Below, piece after piece: positions 43,561 through 56,194 of a DNA stretch of 64,000 bases; position 1 is the stretch's first letter; every line of letters starts with the position of its first letter. The stretch comes from Molanna angustata (Eukaryota > Arthropoda > Insecta > Trichoptera > Molannidae), in NCBI GenBank assembly GCA_963576475.1, contig OY754990.1:17590153-17654152 (forward strand), in the 5' to 3' direction. The notes under the pieces are model-generated. The model was given only the letters and a program-made list of their open reading frames with translations. It did not search any database and was not told the origin of the DNA. The position numbers were made by a program, and so were the translations under genes.

Positions 43561-44042
43561 TTATAGTTGTGGGTCTGTTAAAATTTAGTCATTACGGATT
43601 TCGTCGGAAAAAAGTACTTTTGTATTTTCTCTATGGAATCCATTAGTCCGTGTATTGATTAGTTTTCTATACAAAATAATAATTACTAATACGAATTACT
43701 TCTCACGTACTTTCATTCCGTTTCACAGAAGAAAGTTTCCCTTTTCAAACAACTTCCACCATCATTTCGGGTCTTCTCTATTCATCTATTCAATTCCTAT
43801 CCACTCTTCTCTTTTTCCTTCTCATTCATACATAACCTTCGAATGTATCTGTCCGTAGTCGTCCTGAATTATATTAGCTCATGGAAATGTACCTTAACAC
43901 CCTCTATAGTGAATTGTGCAGGCTTGGACAACTCACTCGGATATATGGTCGCTATTTCATTACATTTTGTCTTACATATTGTGAATAATTTAATTTGTAG
44001 AATTCCATTTAAATTTAAATTAAAAAAGAAAACACTATGATT

Positions 44043-44244
44043 TAGATTCTACGTTTATTGGTTATTATTCGATAGCTAATTCGCCTTGTTAGGGCATCTT
44101 CGAGACTATGACGGCGTGGGGTTTCTGTTGGGTTATATAGGTGGAAGGTTGAGCTTACAGTTTAACCCCACGCCGTCATAGTCTTGAAGATGCCCTAACA
44201 AGGCGAAATAGCAATCGACCAATAAACAATATACCTAGAATCTA
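44043..44244. repeat. Large inverted repeat, arms ~78 bp (Penelope-type ends?)
   Basis: Arms at 44043-44120 and 44162-44244 are near-perfect inverses around 'ccccacgccgtcatagtctt' and 'gatgccctaacaaggcgaaa', with a loop of about 40 bases. Each arm has GAAGA-T-GCC...GGC-GAAA, a partial hammerhead core. A third copy of the arm is at 13985-14045. Confidence 0.85.
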
Positions 44245-44579
44245 AAACGTCATACTTACTGTTTTATTTTTTTAATTTCAATAGACTTAAATTTTAACGT
44301 AAAATGTTTTTTGTGAAAATTTACTGGCACGCTGCGCAATTAGAAAGTTTATTACAAATTACGTATTTAATTACTAAATTAATTAATTTCTTACAACTCA
44401 ACAAAGTTTTAAGTTGCTATTTTTTTGTATTTACTTTAGTATTTTCTTTAGTTTTTAATCATATTTTTTAGAACTTATTATATACTGTTGTGATTAGTAT
44501 TGAGGTGATTTATACCAAAATAAGTTAAATGATATTAATTATTTTGAATTTTATTTATTTATTATATCTTATATTTTAG

Positions 44580-44765
44580 CTCGGGCAACTAACACGTACA
44601 GTGCCAAATATTGATTTGACATGCACCCAATAACAAGTTGCCACATTCTGAAGACTAACGGTATTATGCATCTCACAGATCCAGCCTGAAAACACAATTA
44701 AAAAATGTGTCTCCACCGGGAATCGAACCCGGGACATTTGGATCAGAAGTCAGATACCTTATCAA
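44580..44765 (-). repeat. tRNA-derived SINE, family 2
   Basis: The minus strand carries a B box, GGTTCGATTCCCGG, and shares 'tcgggcaactaacacgtac' and 'acatgcacccaataacaagt' with 49743-49947. The A-box side is cut. Confidence 0.75.
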
Positions 44766-44971
44766 CGATTTATCGGTTATTCACGTTGATTTTATGCACT
44801 CTATAAGTACAGCTATTATATATTTATTTCGATATGCGATAGTTACCCTTACTGACACGTTACTTCATAGTGAATTTTGCGGTTTTAATATAATCATGTT
44901 TTCAGTCACTAGATTTCGTTATAATATGCTCTCTTAATCTAATTATGTACATGTTCATGAATTTTCAAATA

Positions 44972-45054
44972 GACTAGTGAAAATTGATTTGAACGAGTGA
45001 GATTTGTCCACTATTTTTATCATATCGTTTGGTTCAGATCAATTTTCACTAGTC
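44972..45054. repeat. Small palindromic element, 83 bp
   Basis: Arms 'gactagtgaaaattgatttg' (44972-44994) and its inverse (45032-45054) enclose 37 bases. It looks like a miniature fold-back element. Confidence 0.7.
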
Positions 45055-45424
45055 CCTACTCCAAAAGTCTTGTCGTTTGTAACTTACATAACATAAGACG
45101 GACCAAATTTGGGACGCGGTCCTCAGTGTTTCATGTATGCTTGAGTATGTAATGTACAGGGTGTGTATGTTAATAAAATCAAATAAAAGACTCGTCCCCT
45201 AATCATACTCTACGGATCAAACTGGGAACCGGACAATAAACCCTTTACAATCACACCTTTTCAAACACCCTGTATCCCCAAACTACAGAACTTAACTTTT
45301 AAATGTATACAGGGTTGACTGTAATACTCGTTATTCTATAAACATTATTGTTTTTCAACATATATTGCTTTTTCACGCATGAACACGCTTTTACCCCATA
45401 CGGGGTTGGCAGTGGAATCTGCCC

Positions 45425-45579
45425 CCCTAGACAACGTGTCATTAAACTTAAGAAAAGAAACAAGAATAGGTAACTCAATGTATAATAAAAGTGACAGTTG
45501 TTACGTGACTGGCAACTGTCACTTCCATATATTGAGTTATCTTTTCTTTTCTTGAGCTAAATGACACGTTGTCTAGGGT
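45425..45579. mobile_element. Palindromic MITE, about 155 bp
   Basis: The two halves are near-perfect inverses from CCTAGACAACGTGTCATT at the left to AATGACACGTTGTCTAGG at the right, meeting around 'agtgacagttg...caactgtcact'. The loop is about ten bases. The transposase family is not apparent. Confidence 0.85.
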
Positions 45580-45814
45580 GGCTGAAAGCCACACTCATCT
45601 CTTTTAACAAAGATTGCTCACTTTCGAGAAAATGAAGAACTCGCTTAATTTGTGTCCATATTATTTCATCTCATACACATTTTCCCATGAGTCTTTGTAT
45701 TGATTCTTAGACAGGTAGGTACTACGTTCAATTATAATTTAACAAGTTTGATTGTTTGATGTCTCACAAATTCAGTTCATATAATATTTAAGCAATAATT
45801 TGGACTTATTTCAT

Positions 45815-46820
45815 TCATTCATTTATCCAAACCACCACGGCATATCCCACAGTAAGAATAATAATAATTGATAAAGCGCCCTTTAGTGATATAAGATCAC
45901 TCCAAGGCCGCTGAAGCTTATTTATTGGCTATACGAAACAAGGTAGTCTTTAGAAGTCTACCGAAGGTGTCGATGCACTGAGTTTCACGTATGTCAAGGG
46001 GCTATTTATTCCCCTTTAAAAATCCGTTCACACTGAAACCGCGATCATAGTAAGCCGTCTTATTGACTCTGTCCAATTCATTTAAAGAGTTGGTACTCTG
46101 TGATCCAGATGACCTCAATGTAAGCTGACTTCCTGATGGAACATTCTTTTGACACATTTTTTGAATGTAGTATGGGGCCAAGTCGTTCAGAACCTTAAAC
46201 ACCATCAGGTGTACCTTATAGTCAACTCGTTCTGGATATTTCTACCAGAATAGTTCGTTAAGAAGAGGTGTTATGTGACATCTTTTGTCAGCTCCATAAA
46301 TCAACCTCGCAGCTGCGTTGAATAATATTTGTAATCAATCAAGCTGCACTGAAAAAAAGTTATGTTAAAATTAACCGAACTATAGCGACTACAAAACAAT
46401 TCGTTTTATGCTACTAAATATTTTGTGTGTTTAACCAAAGAGTACAGTCATATACAGATAAACTTTTATTAATAATAACAAAAAGTTCGGCTAAAAATGC
46501 AGGTAGCTAGTTCTGTGGTCACAATTATTTTTTTCAGTGTGATGCTTGGGCAAACCCCACTATGTGGGGAAACCGGGTGTGCGGGTGTTCATTATCTTAT
46601 AAATGGATGCACAGCACATGTATGTACACTCATCCACCACTTTGTGTCAGTCTTAAAGGAAGTGCATTCATAATGGTTGGTGAACCTCAATATTGCTGAT
46701 GAGATGTTATTGTTGCCTGTTGTATTTTTGATTATCCGACTCTTACGGGACACCAGAAAACGACGATTATAGAAAATACTGGAAGCACTATTCTAAGCTG
46801 GTACCTCACGGAAATTAACA
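45815..46820. repeat. Dispersed repeat family C, split by an insertion
   Basis: The two ends (45820-45855 and 46540-46800) match 5905-6190. The ~690-base insert between them holds a minus-strand LINE fragment at 46205-46002 ('FKVLNDLAPYYIQKMC', then a leucine-arginine-serine-serine block), the C-terminus of a CR1/Jockey-like ORF2. 46820-47198 shows nothing recognisable. Confidence 0.6.
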
Positions 46821-47198
46821 ACTGTATTAAAATACATTTTCTTTATCCAATCATTTCTTTCCCTAACCAAATAAACTTCATTTGTGTATATGAAGGATTC
46901 AAAAATAAAGCGGATCTAGTCCCTATTTGCAATTCCAAATTCACCATTCCACGTTTACAATTCACCATTTACCATTGACAGTTCACCATTCACTATCGTT
47001 CACGACTCTCTGTAGAGGATTGGACCGACCTCCAAGGAGCCCCTGAACATTTTATACCGATACGGATTTATTCGGAAACTACATACATATGTATCTCCCT
47101 CAATACTGACCTTCACTGTTTATCAAACAGGAACGGATTGGTGTTACTTACTTTAATTTTTTGTGTGACCCTGATACTTGTATCCTCTTCGCCTATAA

Positions 47199-47959
47199 TC
47201 CAACTGTCGATTTGTTCAGGAGAACTTTGTTCTCTTAACATATCGACAATGTTTCAAGCCAGGATACGTGAGAATCGTATGCAGGGTCTACTTTTTTCAC
47301 GGCTTTTCTAACTTTGAAGTAAAAAAACACCAACTTTGAAGCTTCGCAGCATATATGTTCCATATACGGATTTACTCAGAATTTGGAGTAGAACATTTCG
47401 TGGTGTCTGTGTGTGTCCGTCCCCCCTTATAACTTTTGATCTGCTCTATTTACAGAGCCCAAAATTACAAAATATATAAATAGTTATAGGCCTACAAAAC
47501 TTTTAAACTCAGAATTTTGAATTTTTGTTTCAGTCAGGGGTTATCAACTTTTGAAGTTTTACTTTATTTTTTCATATATCTCAGAAACCATAAAAGCTAG
47601 AACGCTGAAAATTGGTACAAAAATAGAAAAATAAAATCTCAAATATTTCTCAAACATTTTTTATAAACAAAAACATTTTTTATGATAAATTTATGCCTAT
47701 ACCTGACTCAATAGTTTGATAATTAATATCTAAACATACATTCATACTATCATACTGTTTTCATATTCTGGGTAGGAAAAAAGGACTGACCTCCATACTA
47801 TCCTATCTTGACATACATGCCTACATGTGTTGTATAGAAAACAAAATATCTTAAAATATTCAATAATTTGTTTTTATGGGTTTATAGTTTGGTACTTATT
47901 CTTCAACTATACATACTATCGCTATCGACAGTTGGATCTCATGTGTTACATGCAACTAG
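47199..47959 (+). mobile_element. Non-autonomous Helitron-like element, copy 3
   Basis: Same ends as copy 1 (A before TCCAACTGTCGAT; CTAG then T). It is shorter because the (GT)n tract is reduced and about 200 bases are missing in the middle. Confidence 0.72.
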
Positions 47960-47969
47960 TATTTATCGT

Positions 47970-48045
47970 CTCACAGGTCTAGACTGAAATCACAATTAAC
48001 AAATGTGTACCCTCCGAAAATAGAACCAGAGATTTCTCGCTCAGT
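47970..48045 (-). repeat. SINE family 2 fragment
   Basis: 'atcgtctcacaggtctagac' and 'aaatgtgtaccctcc' match the middle of the SINE at 49743-49947. From 48050 to 49085 no gene is recognised; ORFs near 48800-49080 have no known motif. Confidence 0.5.
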
Positions 48046-49086
48046 AGATATTGTGTTTCCTTTTTTAATCCTTTCTTAACCGATGATAATTGGAATCATT
48101 AATGTATTTTACGTATATCTCAATGAAAATTGTTATCAGCTGTGTTATTTCTCTTCTAAATTATTAATCACAATATTTTTGAACGTTTACAATTAATACT
48201 TCTGTACTCGGTTATTGCGACTCGGTTATTGTACAGTTGAAAACTCGGTTATTGCGAAATGTGCTTTTCTTGCTAAACACGGTTATTCAAAATTTAATAA
48301 ATGTGAGTTTTTTTTGTTTTCTAGCATGCTATATTTTTTAATTAGGTAATTATATATCCTTCAATCTCTAATAATAATTTAAAATGAAAGATTATGAAAA
48401 GTAGGTATATAGTTTTATATATGAATGATGACAGTTGGAATCGTTAAAATTTCCAAAAAAAGGAAAAAATATAAAAATTATCAATATCTCTTTATAATCA
48501 CATATTTTTCCCATTTTTTTATGAAACATATTTATTTTCATAATGCTTTCATAATTCGGTTAAGAAAGGGTTAAAGATGTGCACACCGCACACCTGGCTC
48601 TGGTTACCTCGAATTGTGGGATCTGCCATGACAGTATATTATTTTGTCTGTATTAAAAAAATATATTTTATCGTATTGAACTAGTTGAAAAGTTATTTAA
48701 AAAAAAGGAATGTTTCTTCAATAAATCTTTTGTATGTAATTTTTCATCCAGCCCTGGTTTCTTAAGACCTCCCCAGAATATATAACAGAACTTTCTTCTA
48801 CACTATGCTGTTGGGGGCGTAGATACGAAGGGACGAGATGGAGTGGAGGGGGATGTGGAATAAAAGTTAACCGAAGAAGAAGAGGAGTGAGTAGTGGATT
48901 CGATAAAGATGGACGACGGCGCTGGGATGTCCTTTCTAAGGAAGTGTGCGCGGGGGGAGAGTCGAAGAAGCATAGGATTTGAGAAACAGAAAGAATGGGA
49001 AAATTTCCCCAACATCTTTCCCTTGTATCACAGCGGTCGGCAAACTCACATCAACATTGGAAAGATTAAAATTTATTAAGTTTACC

Positions 49087-49315
49087 ACCAGCTACGAGGA
49101 CCGAGGACGAGGAGTCTGAGAACCATGTTTTCTTTTCCTATCCAATAAAGGACGCATTTGACATTTATCGAACATTTGATTATGTCCGATGCTCGATGAA
49201 GGAAAAACTTCAATTCCCATTTTCGATATATTATCTTCTATCGTTTGGATCAATGGAAATTTATAAACTGCTACACAAGTTCATACAGAAAAATATAGTT
49301 ATCAATACTATAATC
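49087..49315 (+). pseudogene. Jockey-like LINE ORF2 C-terminal fragment
   Basis: The + frame reads 'TEDEESENHVFFSYPIKDAF', then 'IYKLLHKFIQKNIVI', matching in order the end of the fragment at 34808-35225 ('DHLFFLCP', 'VYRKLIKFIVKN'). The zinc-binding cysteines are lost. Confidence 0.55.
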
Positions 49316-49742
49316 CCTACAATATCTAATTATTTTTCACACTCGTTATGCAGCACAATTTAGAGCGCTGTTGACTGCATATACACATTGATCAACGTCT
49401 TTGGCACAAATAGTCCTGTATAGGGACTAGCTGCCTTACAAAAAAAAGACACCATCAAAGTCAAAATATCCGCAAACATCGCTTCTTTGGCTGGAAAAAA
49501 TGGTTTGTACAATTCTTCTGTACGTGCGTATGTCACTGAACTCCTATACTACTGGACCGATTTGTATGAAATTTTCTATTTGTGTTTAAGTGGGAGTTTA
49601 GATTCACTATTTAAATTAAAATTGTAACAGTGAAAATAAAAAGAAAAAAATGTACGCCTGGTATTATGCAAAAATATAAATTAGAAGGTAAGTATACAAT
49701 AAAATGTGAAACCGGAGTATTTATTTATTTATTTAATATTGC

Positions 49743-49947
49743 TTCTCGGGCAACTAACAGGTACTATGTCAAATATTAATTTAACATGCACCCAATAACA
49801 AGTTGCCACATGCCGGAGACTTACGATATTAATCGTCTCACAGATCCAGACTGAAAACACAATTAAAAACTGTGTCTCCACCGGGAATCGAACCCGAGTC
49901 CTTTGGATCAGCAGTCAGATACCTAACCAACTGAGCCACGAAGGCCG
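49743..49947 (-). repeat. tRNA-derived SINE, family 2, best copy
   Basis: On the minus strand the head reads like a tRNA: A box TGGCTCAGTTGGTTAGG and B box GGGTTCGATTCCCGG, followed by a ~130-base body. It is inserted in a repeat of the kind also found at 56935-57620. Other copies: 39505, 44580, 47970 and 50400. Confidence 0.8.
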
Positions 49948-49989
49948 ACGAGTATAATAAATTAATATCTTTATATAATATAATTCTTA

Positions 49990-50255
49990 TGTACATACGT
50001 ATTTATGTCACTGAACTCTTAAACGATGACATTTTTTCTAAATCATTGTCGGGAGTCAATGGTATTTTATGACACATTTTTAACATCTCAATAGAGACGA
50101 AGTTGAAATATTATAGGAGAACCGGGAACTCAAGGCACCTACAGGGCTAACGACCTGTCACCGGCAGGTTTACGTGATCAATTAATGCGTAGGTGTAGGT
50201 GCCTTGAGTTCCTGGTTCTCCTATAAAATTCCAACTTCGTTTCTATTGAGGTGTA
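49990..50255. repeat. Inverted repeat of family A ends
   Basis: Arms of about 62 bases (50083-50145 and 50188-50253), built on 'ctcaatagagacgaagttg' and 'ggagaaccgggaactcaagg', face each other across 45 bases. The left arm is preceded by 'gtcgggagtcaatggtattt', the same text that precedes these ends elsewhere. Confidence 0.8.
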
Positions 50256-50399
50256 AAAAATTTATCATGAAATATATTATTAGCAATCTTTCAATCCACA
50301 AGAACGAGTACAAAAGTACAAATGATACAAGCCTTAGCGCTTTCGCTAGACAAAGCCAGCATTTTCAAGCGGCCACCATATTTTATTTCGTATTGATCT

Positions 50400-50545
50400 T
50401 CAGGCAACCAACAGATATTATGATTTTACGCACATCAGAGTTGTCATATTCTGGATATTTATCGTCCCACAGATCTACACTGAAGACACAAAAACCGTGT
50501 CTTCGACTGGGAATCGATCCCCGGACCTTTACTCAAGATGTAGTT
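50400..50545 (-). repeat. SINE family 2, diverged copy
   Basis: 'caggcaaccaacagatatta' and 'ctgggaatcgatccccgg' match the SINE body and B box. 50545-51000 shows no gene. Confidence 0.6.
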
Positions 50546-51004
50546 ATTAACTCTAGGGATCTTTCAGCTGATAACCTAGGCTCTTAAATGAATACCTAAT
50601 TAAGTGATTGACCAAGACGTACGTGTGTCAGAGGGCAATTTTTCCACCTTATAGGTCCGATTGTAAGGTACCTTTTGTGGCACGTGAGCCGTGATTTTCG
50701 CATCACTGCTCTATACCTTCAGTAAGTATGTATATTCAGTGGCCCGAAGAAAGTTTAACGCAATATAGATACCCAATGTTTCTTCAGATCTGATTCTTCA
50801 TGCAAGTTTTTCCAAATCTTTTTCTTGTGTATGATATTATTGTTTGAAGATGGCAAACTCGCTATTTATATAATAAAGAAGAACGTAGAAGCGAAACTAT
50901 GAGTGAACAAGACGTACATGTTCTTAACTTTTCTCTATTTTGATTTTAAGTATCGATATTTTATGAATAACTGATTTCAACTTACAGATCGCTGAAATAA
51001 ATAT

Positions 51005-51245
51005 GTAACAAGACGATATGTGACAGGGTAAGAAATGAGGACGTCAGGAAATAATGTAAAATATAGAAAGACGTCATCAATAGAATGAATTTCGCTACTT
51101 CCATCAACACTTGTTCTGCACATGGGGACTGAAAACGGCTCTTGCTCTGCAAAGTGAGCGACAAGAAATAAATGCAAAGAAGCTCGTGAATAGTAAATTG
51201 GCAATCTTGGCACCATAGTGCAAAAAGAACAATCGACGAATTTAA
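51005..51245. repeat. RTE fragment and dispersed repeat family D (inverted)
   Basis: 51005-51095 ('gtgacagggtaagaaatgag') is a diverged piece of the RTE family of 38460. 51112-51245 is the inverse of 19421-19561. 51245-51990 holds nothing recognised. Confidence 0.55.
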
Positions 51246-51989
51246 ATAGAAGATTCGCACTCGTGGACTGTCATTGACTCCAGATCTTTTAAAATGAAAA
51301 GCATAAAGAGGCATGACCAATATCTCTGCAAAAACTACTTAATGGGAATCAATCAATAGTAAAGCGCCATAACTATGACAGAACTTTTAAATTTTTAAAT
51401 TGCTTTTAAATTGTTATTCGAGATAACAAAATTCTCATGACCAATGGGACATCGAAGAGGTCCACGGACAGCAACGAAGAGCTCCGTTCTATAGGATATG
51501 TTCTGAAGTTTGATTCGGGTATTGACAGAACTGATTCGAGGCAGAAGAGGCATTGTTATATCGGTGGAGATAACTTTTAAATTTTCCATGTCCTGTGAAA
51601 AATCGGGATGTCCTAAAGTCAGGGACAATCCAGGAAGATTTATGTCGATTCCTTATGTCAAGATTATATTATGTAATATAATGAATATGAATACATTGAG
51701 ATGGTTTGACCTTCTTCCAGATCACATGATCCATGATCCTGTATCACAAAAAGGCGCTATGAATTTTTTTTTTTCTTAATTCAATACCATAATGTTGTGC
51801 ATTCGGTTCAAACTTCATATCCCGTTAAGGTGACATCAATTTTTTATTTTTTTTTATCTCTAGTTATATCCCAACTCTGTCTGAGCAGACTGTTGGGGTT
51901 TTATCTTCTCGTCCTTAAGTGACCTGTTCTCCTAAATCCTTAACGAGTCCGGACCTCAGATTTTACCAATCCATTTTGGGGTGGTGGAA

Positions 51990-52800
51990 ATCGGCCTATT
52001 GGTTGCTCCTATCAAGTTGTTCACGTGACATACTTCATATAATTCTGAGCAAGACAGCAAAAAGATGATCCTTATCCTCAAGCACCCGACAATCACAGTT
52101 GATATCATCCTTCATCGAGAGACTCCATATGTGTATGTTGCTCTTTCAATCACCCACACCCACTCTTCTTCTTCTATCGTGTCAGCAACGCATTTAAATA
52201 ATCCTCTGCCAGTGCCTAGCAACTTCAATAGCACAATCATTGCCCACCATGAGATCGTGCATGATGCAGTTTACTAGATTTGATGGGCAGCTGCACAGAT
52301 GTGCGGTGGTTTGCTGCTCTCCGCAGTCACATGTCGTTGGTATTCCCTGTTGCAGGAAGCCCCATGTAGACAGGTTATCTAACGTTCTCCCAACGCCCAT
52401 CCTAAGTATATTTAGTGACTTCCACGTACGCCACTCCACGTTGTGGCCCAGGGGAAGACTTTCCTTAAGGCGGACCCACCCTTAGCCATTTCGATGTTTT
52501 CCATATTGAAAATGGCATGTGCAGGCCTTTTTTACTATCTCGCTTGTTTTCATCTATGCAGAAATGAGGTCATCCATCCACAACTCCTCTCGGCGTTGCT
52601 TCTTGGGAGTTTGCAAATCGGCTGTAGACTTGAGAAATCTATTCCATGAAGACTGTGAGGGATTGGTGCCTTGTGGTTTTAGAGTGGGTATCTTGGGTCA
52701 TGTTTTTGTTTACGCCTCTTTGTATCCATTGCCGCTCTTCGTCTGGTGTCAGGAGGTGCTATACCAATTATGGGATACAATTTTTTTATGGCTGTGGGTC
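51990..52800 (-). pseudogene. LINE ORF2 C-terminus with zinc-knuckle-like end
   Basis: On the minus strand, 52440 to 52194 reads 'WKSLNILRMGVGRTLDNLST', 'TCDCGEQQTTAHLCSCP' and 'VARHWQRI'. This matches the common LINE ending 'W..LN.LR.G.GR...NL..WG....CDCG..QT..H....CP'. More degenerate text upstream (52800-52440) fits the same ORF. It is dead, with stops in several places. Confidence 0.65.
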
Positions 52801-52869
52801 TGAGATATCCTGCGATAATTCGTGCCATATAATTTCATTTTTCCTCAAATCCTGCACTATAAGCTACTA

Positions 52870-53980
52870 TACCGTAGTTGTGTATTTTGAAACTGTTTAT
52901 CTTAAAAATATTATTGTAGTTTTGCCCTCTTCCTGAGGTCAAAGTTTTCCAAATAGATTTTTTTTTTTTTGCCCAAATTCAATAATATAAAAAAAATTTA
53001 TGATCGTTAAAATACGTAGAATGCAGTAGTGATAATTAAAATTTCAGTCATTTCAAGTGTATTAGTATGTGTTGTTCTAGTGTGTCGCGCGCCAATCGTT
53101 GATTAGAAAGGAAATATATGTTGGTCAATTTCGGAAGATCGATCAGCCGCGCTGTAATAATTTATTTGATCGGATGTACGTCGTTGATAGTAAAATTCAC
53201 TATCTGTAATTAGATGTTTATTATTAAGTTTGGAAAAATCAATATATTGTATTTCAAATGACTAAAATGATTCATATTTTACAAAAATTACATATCTACA
53301 AGCCCCAGCTTCGAGTATCAGTAGAGGGCCAAAGGTACTATTGAATCTGTAAATTAAAAATTCAGTTAAAATCTAAAGATTTATGCGCGATTTCGGTGAC
53401 CCCTTTCGCTAAGATATGATAAAAAATAAAATTCTCCATACATGGACGGCCCGGCCAATGCCAAAGTCAGAAAAACTAATCACTAAAATCGTTTCATTTG
53501 ACGGTCAGTTGAGAAATCGCCCCGTGCATCGGGTTCGAATGCAATAAATATCCTCTTTCTGAAACTGTTTGAGAATCTATGCGTTACGAGAGAGCATCTC
53601 GGCTTTATGGGCAATAAAGTAAATATAAAAGAAATCATGAATAAACGCCGCACACCCATACCACCCACATGACCAAACCACCCCCCTCCCCCTATTTTTA
53701 TTTATCGTGAACTATTTGCACGCCCCTCCGTAAAAAGAAACCAAATGAATCCATAGAAAAAGTTTTATATCGATTTCTTTATCTATGCAAATCGTAATTT
53801 AATATTAATCTATGATTTGTGTTTCTTTTCGAGCGATGTATGGATACACGCATATGTCGGGCTTTATTTCATAAGGTTATGCACACCTGTCGTTGGTAAC
53901 CTCTCTTTGTGCGTTATGCAATGATGGTTATTATTTATTTATTTCATTTATATATTTTACCTTTTATCACACCATATTTG
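52870..53980. other. No gene recognised
   Basis: AT-rich sequence; GC-richer islets at 53090-53160 and 53440-53690 have no recognisable motif. The minus ORF at 53483-53668 is unsupported. Confidence 0.45.
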
Positions 53981-55345
53981 ATATTTAGAAATTCTACTTG
54001 TTCGATTCTTTCCTCACTCAACATAACTCAACCGGTGTTGGATTGGTTTTCTAGTTATCTGAGCAATCGGAAACAGTGCATCAAGATCGCCGATAATACT
54101 TCTGAATTTGCCACTTTGTTGTCTGGTGTGCTACAAGGTGGAGTTTTACCCCCACTGTTATTTTCAATTTTTATCAACTCTATTACTAAATATTTTATAT
54201 GTCAGTATCATCTTTTTGCTGATGACCTTCAGTTATATATTCATTTCAGTCCCTTTGATATTGCCAATGCTACCCTTTCTATGAATGAGGATCTTAATTT
54301 TATCTCTTCCTGGTCATCAGAGCATGGTCTCCTTATTAACCCTTCAAAATCTCAAGCGATTGTTATTGGTATTCCTCGTCTGCTGTCCTCCCTTAACAAT
54401 TTGCAACTCCCATCTCTGTATATCAATAATCAATGTATTCCTTATACCAAGGTCGTGAAAGACCTTGGGGTCTACATTGATAATAACTTATTTTGGCATG
54501 AACAGATCTCACATTTCAGCAAATCCACTTACTTTGCCATACACTCACTTAATAAACTCAAGAATTTCCTTCCACTTCACTGTAAAATTACCTTAGCTCA
54601 ATCACTTCTCCTACCGTTGCTCGACTATGCTGATGTTAGCTACTTGGATGCAAACGAGGAACATCTCAACAAACTTGAACGCCTTCAAAATGTTTGCATC
54701 CGTTTTATCTTTGGACTAAAAAAATTCTATCATATTTCTCACTACCGTAATCTTCTTCGTTGGCCCAAGATACGACAACTACGTAATATACATATCTTGT
54801 CATTACTATACAATGTCCTTTTTAATCCAAATTTACCTCAGTATCTCAAAGATAAATTCACTTATCTTTCAAGCCACGGGCGTCCACTTCGATCTACTGA
54901 ACGTGATTTACTATCTATCCCTATTCATAGTTCTGAATATTTTAGCTCTTCATTTGAAGAACATTCAGCTAGACTATGGAATATCCTAAGTTCTGATATT
55001 ACGTCGTCAATATCTTCAAGAAAAAGCTAAAGCAAAAATATTTATCTGACAATACCTGATTACATCTTCCTCTCCTGTTCCTTACCTTATCCCTTAGTCT
55101 TCCTATCATTGCTATGATTTGTTCTTATATGCTATCTTCTTTCTTTTGTCTCTTTTTTTCTTTTTTTTATTACTTTTTTTCTGCTATCTTTATTTATTTT
55201 GTAATGTGATTAACTTATTGCCATAGTACACATTGTTTTGTGTTATTAACATTTACTCTGGTTGGTTGGAAGAAATTGCCACTAGGCAATAAGCCCGCCA
55301 GTGTACTAATTATATGTACAAGAAGATTAAATAAAATAAATAAAT
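53909..55345 (+). pseudogene. CR1/Jockey-like LINE reverse transcriptase, 5'-truncated but open
   Basis: A 373-codon ORF (53909-55030). LINE homology seems to start near residue 29; the first residues are probably flanking sequence. Motifs in order: 'VLDWFSSYLSNRKQCIKI' (45-62), 'GVLQGGVLPPLLFSIFIN' (73-90), FADD (103-106, catalytic), 'KDLGVYIDN' and a C-terminal 'RPLRSTERDLL...SARLWN' block. The palm motif differs from the usual P-Q-G-S and G-P residues, so activity is doubtful, and the N-terminal endonuclease is absent. A T-rich 3' UTR with 'ggcaataagcccgccagtgt' follows. That end is repeated at 55440-55540, so two LINE tails stand in tandem. Confidence 0.8.
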
Positions 55346-55544
55346 TAATATTTATATGTCATTATAAATATGGTGTGATGCTGATTTTTTTTTGATGTAG
55401 GTATATGTATATGTATATTATATATTTTTGTCATACTTTGTAATCTGGTTGGTTGGAAGGAATTGCTTTATGACAATAAGCCCGCCAGTGTGCAATATAT
55501 ATGTTTATATTATGTACAAAATATAAATAAATATTTTTATCTAA

Positions 55545-55839
55545 AGGGAGTTTTATATGGTAAGGAAATTAAAGGATAGTATAAAAAACATCACGAGTTA
55601 ACTTATGTACATTATATACATAATATTTGCATGATAAACACAGACAGAGAATTGTTCATCTATATTCTGAGTTTTTTTCTTGCTTCACTTAGCTTTAGTT
55701 TTCATATCAGAAGATCCAGTGATTATCATGAACAAGTTCAGAATGAACTCTCCTTGTAGTCGAATAGATATCACCATCCAAGAGTTGCAAGGCGATGCCC
55801 AATTTGAACACTTCGCTATGTAACCAGATATTTTTTTTA

Positions 55840-55898
<59 letters not shown>

Positions 55899-56190
55899 CA
55901 TTAAGTACATGTTATTAAAAACAACCAATTAATGTTTCCTTTCCAAATTTAAGTTGGAAGCTTTTGTTTAGAAAAGCAGCAGCTCTTTGCTTACACAATA
56001 GAAATACTTGTGAACATTTCCATACCAAAAGCAATACAAAAAAAATTACATTTCAAATCAATAAAAAAATAAATATAAATAAATAAAAATATCATTAAAA
56101 CCATAACACAAATAAATAACACATACAAAAATGAACTACAAACTAAATCCAAGCAATAACAACTACACTCATAATGATTTTGTGTACCGT
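55545..56190. other. No gene; (TA)n at 55848-55893
   Basis: AT-rich DNA with a pure TA dinucleotide array. ORFs here are short and low-complexity. Confidence 0.6.
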
Positions 56191-56194
56191 GCTT

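Noticed and set aside
44183..44212. Functional hammerhead ribozyme in the inverted repeat arm
   Set aside because: The GCC...GGC-GAAA half is good, but the first core box is disrupted and no proper cleavage triplet follows.
44707..44937. ORF starting 'SPPGIEPGTF'
   Set aside because: This is a translation of SINE sequence, a frequent false start in insect gene models.
48803..49079. Possible small genes on either strand
   Set aside because: Overlapping short ORFs in GC-richer sequence with no start context, splice signal or recognisable motif.
49870..49947. Possible tRNA gene on the minus strand
   Set aside because: Same reasoning: good A and B boxes but repeated with a SINE body at 39505, 44580 and 50400.
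53909..53990. N-terminal 28 residues of the LINE ORF as part of the protein
   Set aside because: They are hydrophobic low-complexity residues encoded by AT-rich flanking DNA; similarity to reverse transcriptases starts only after them.
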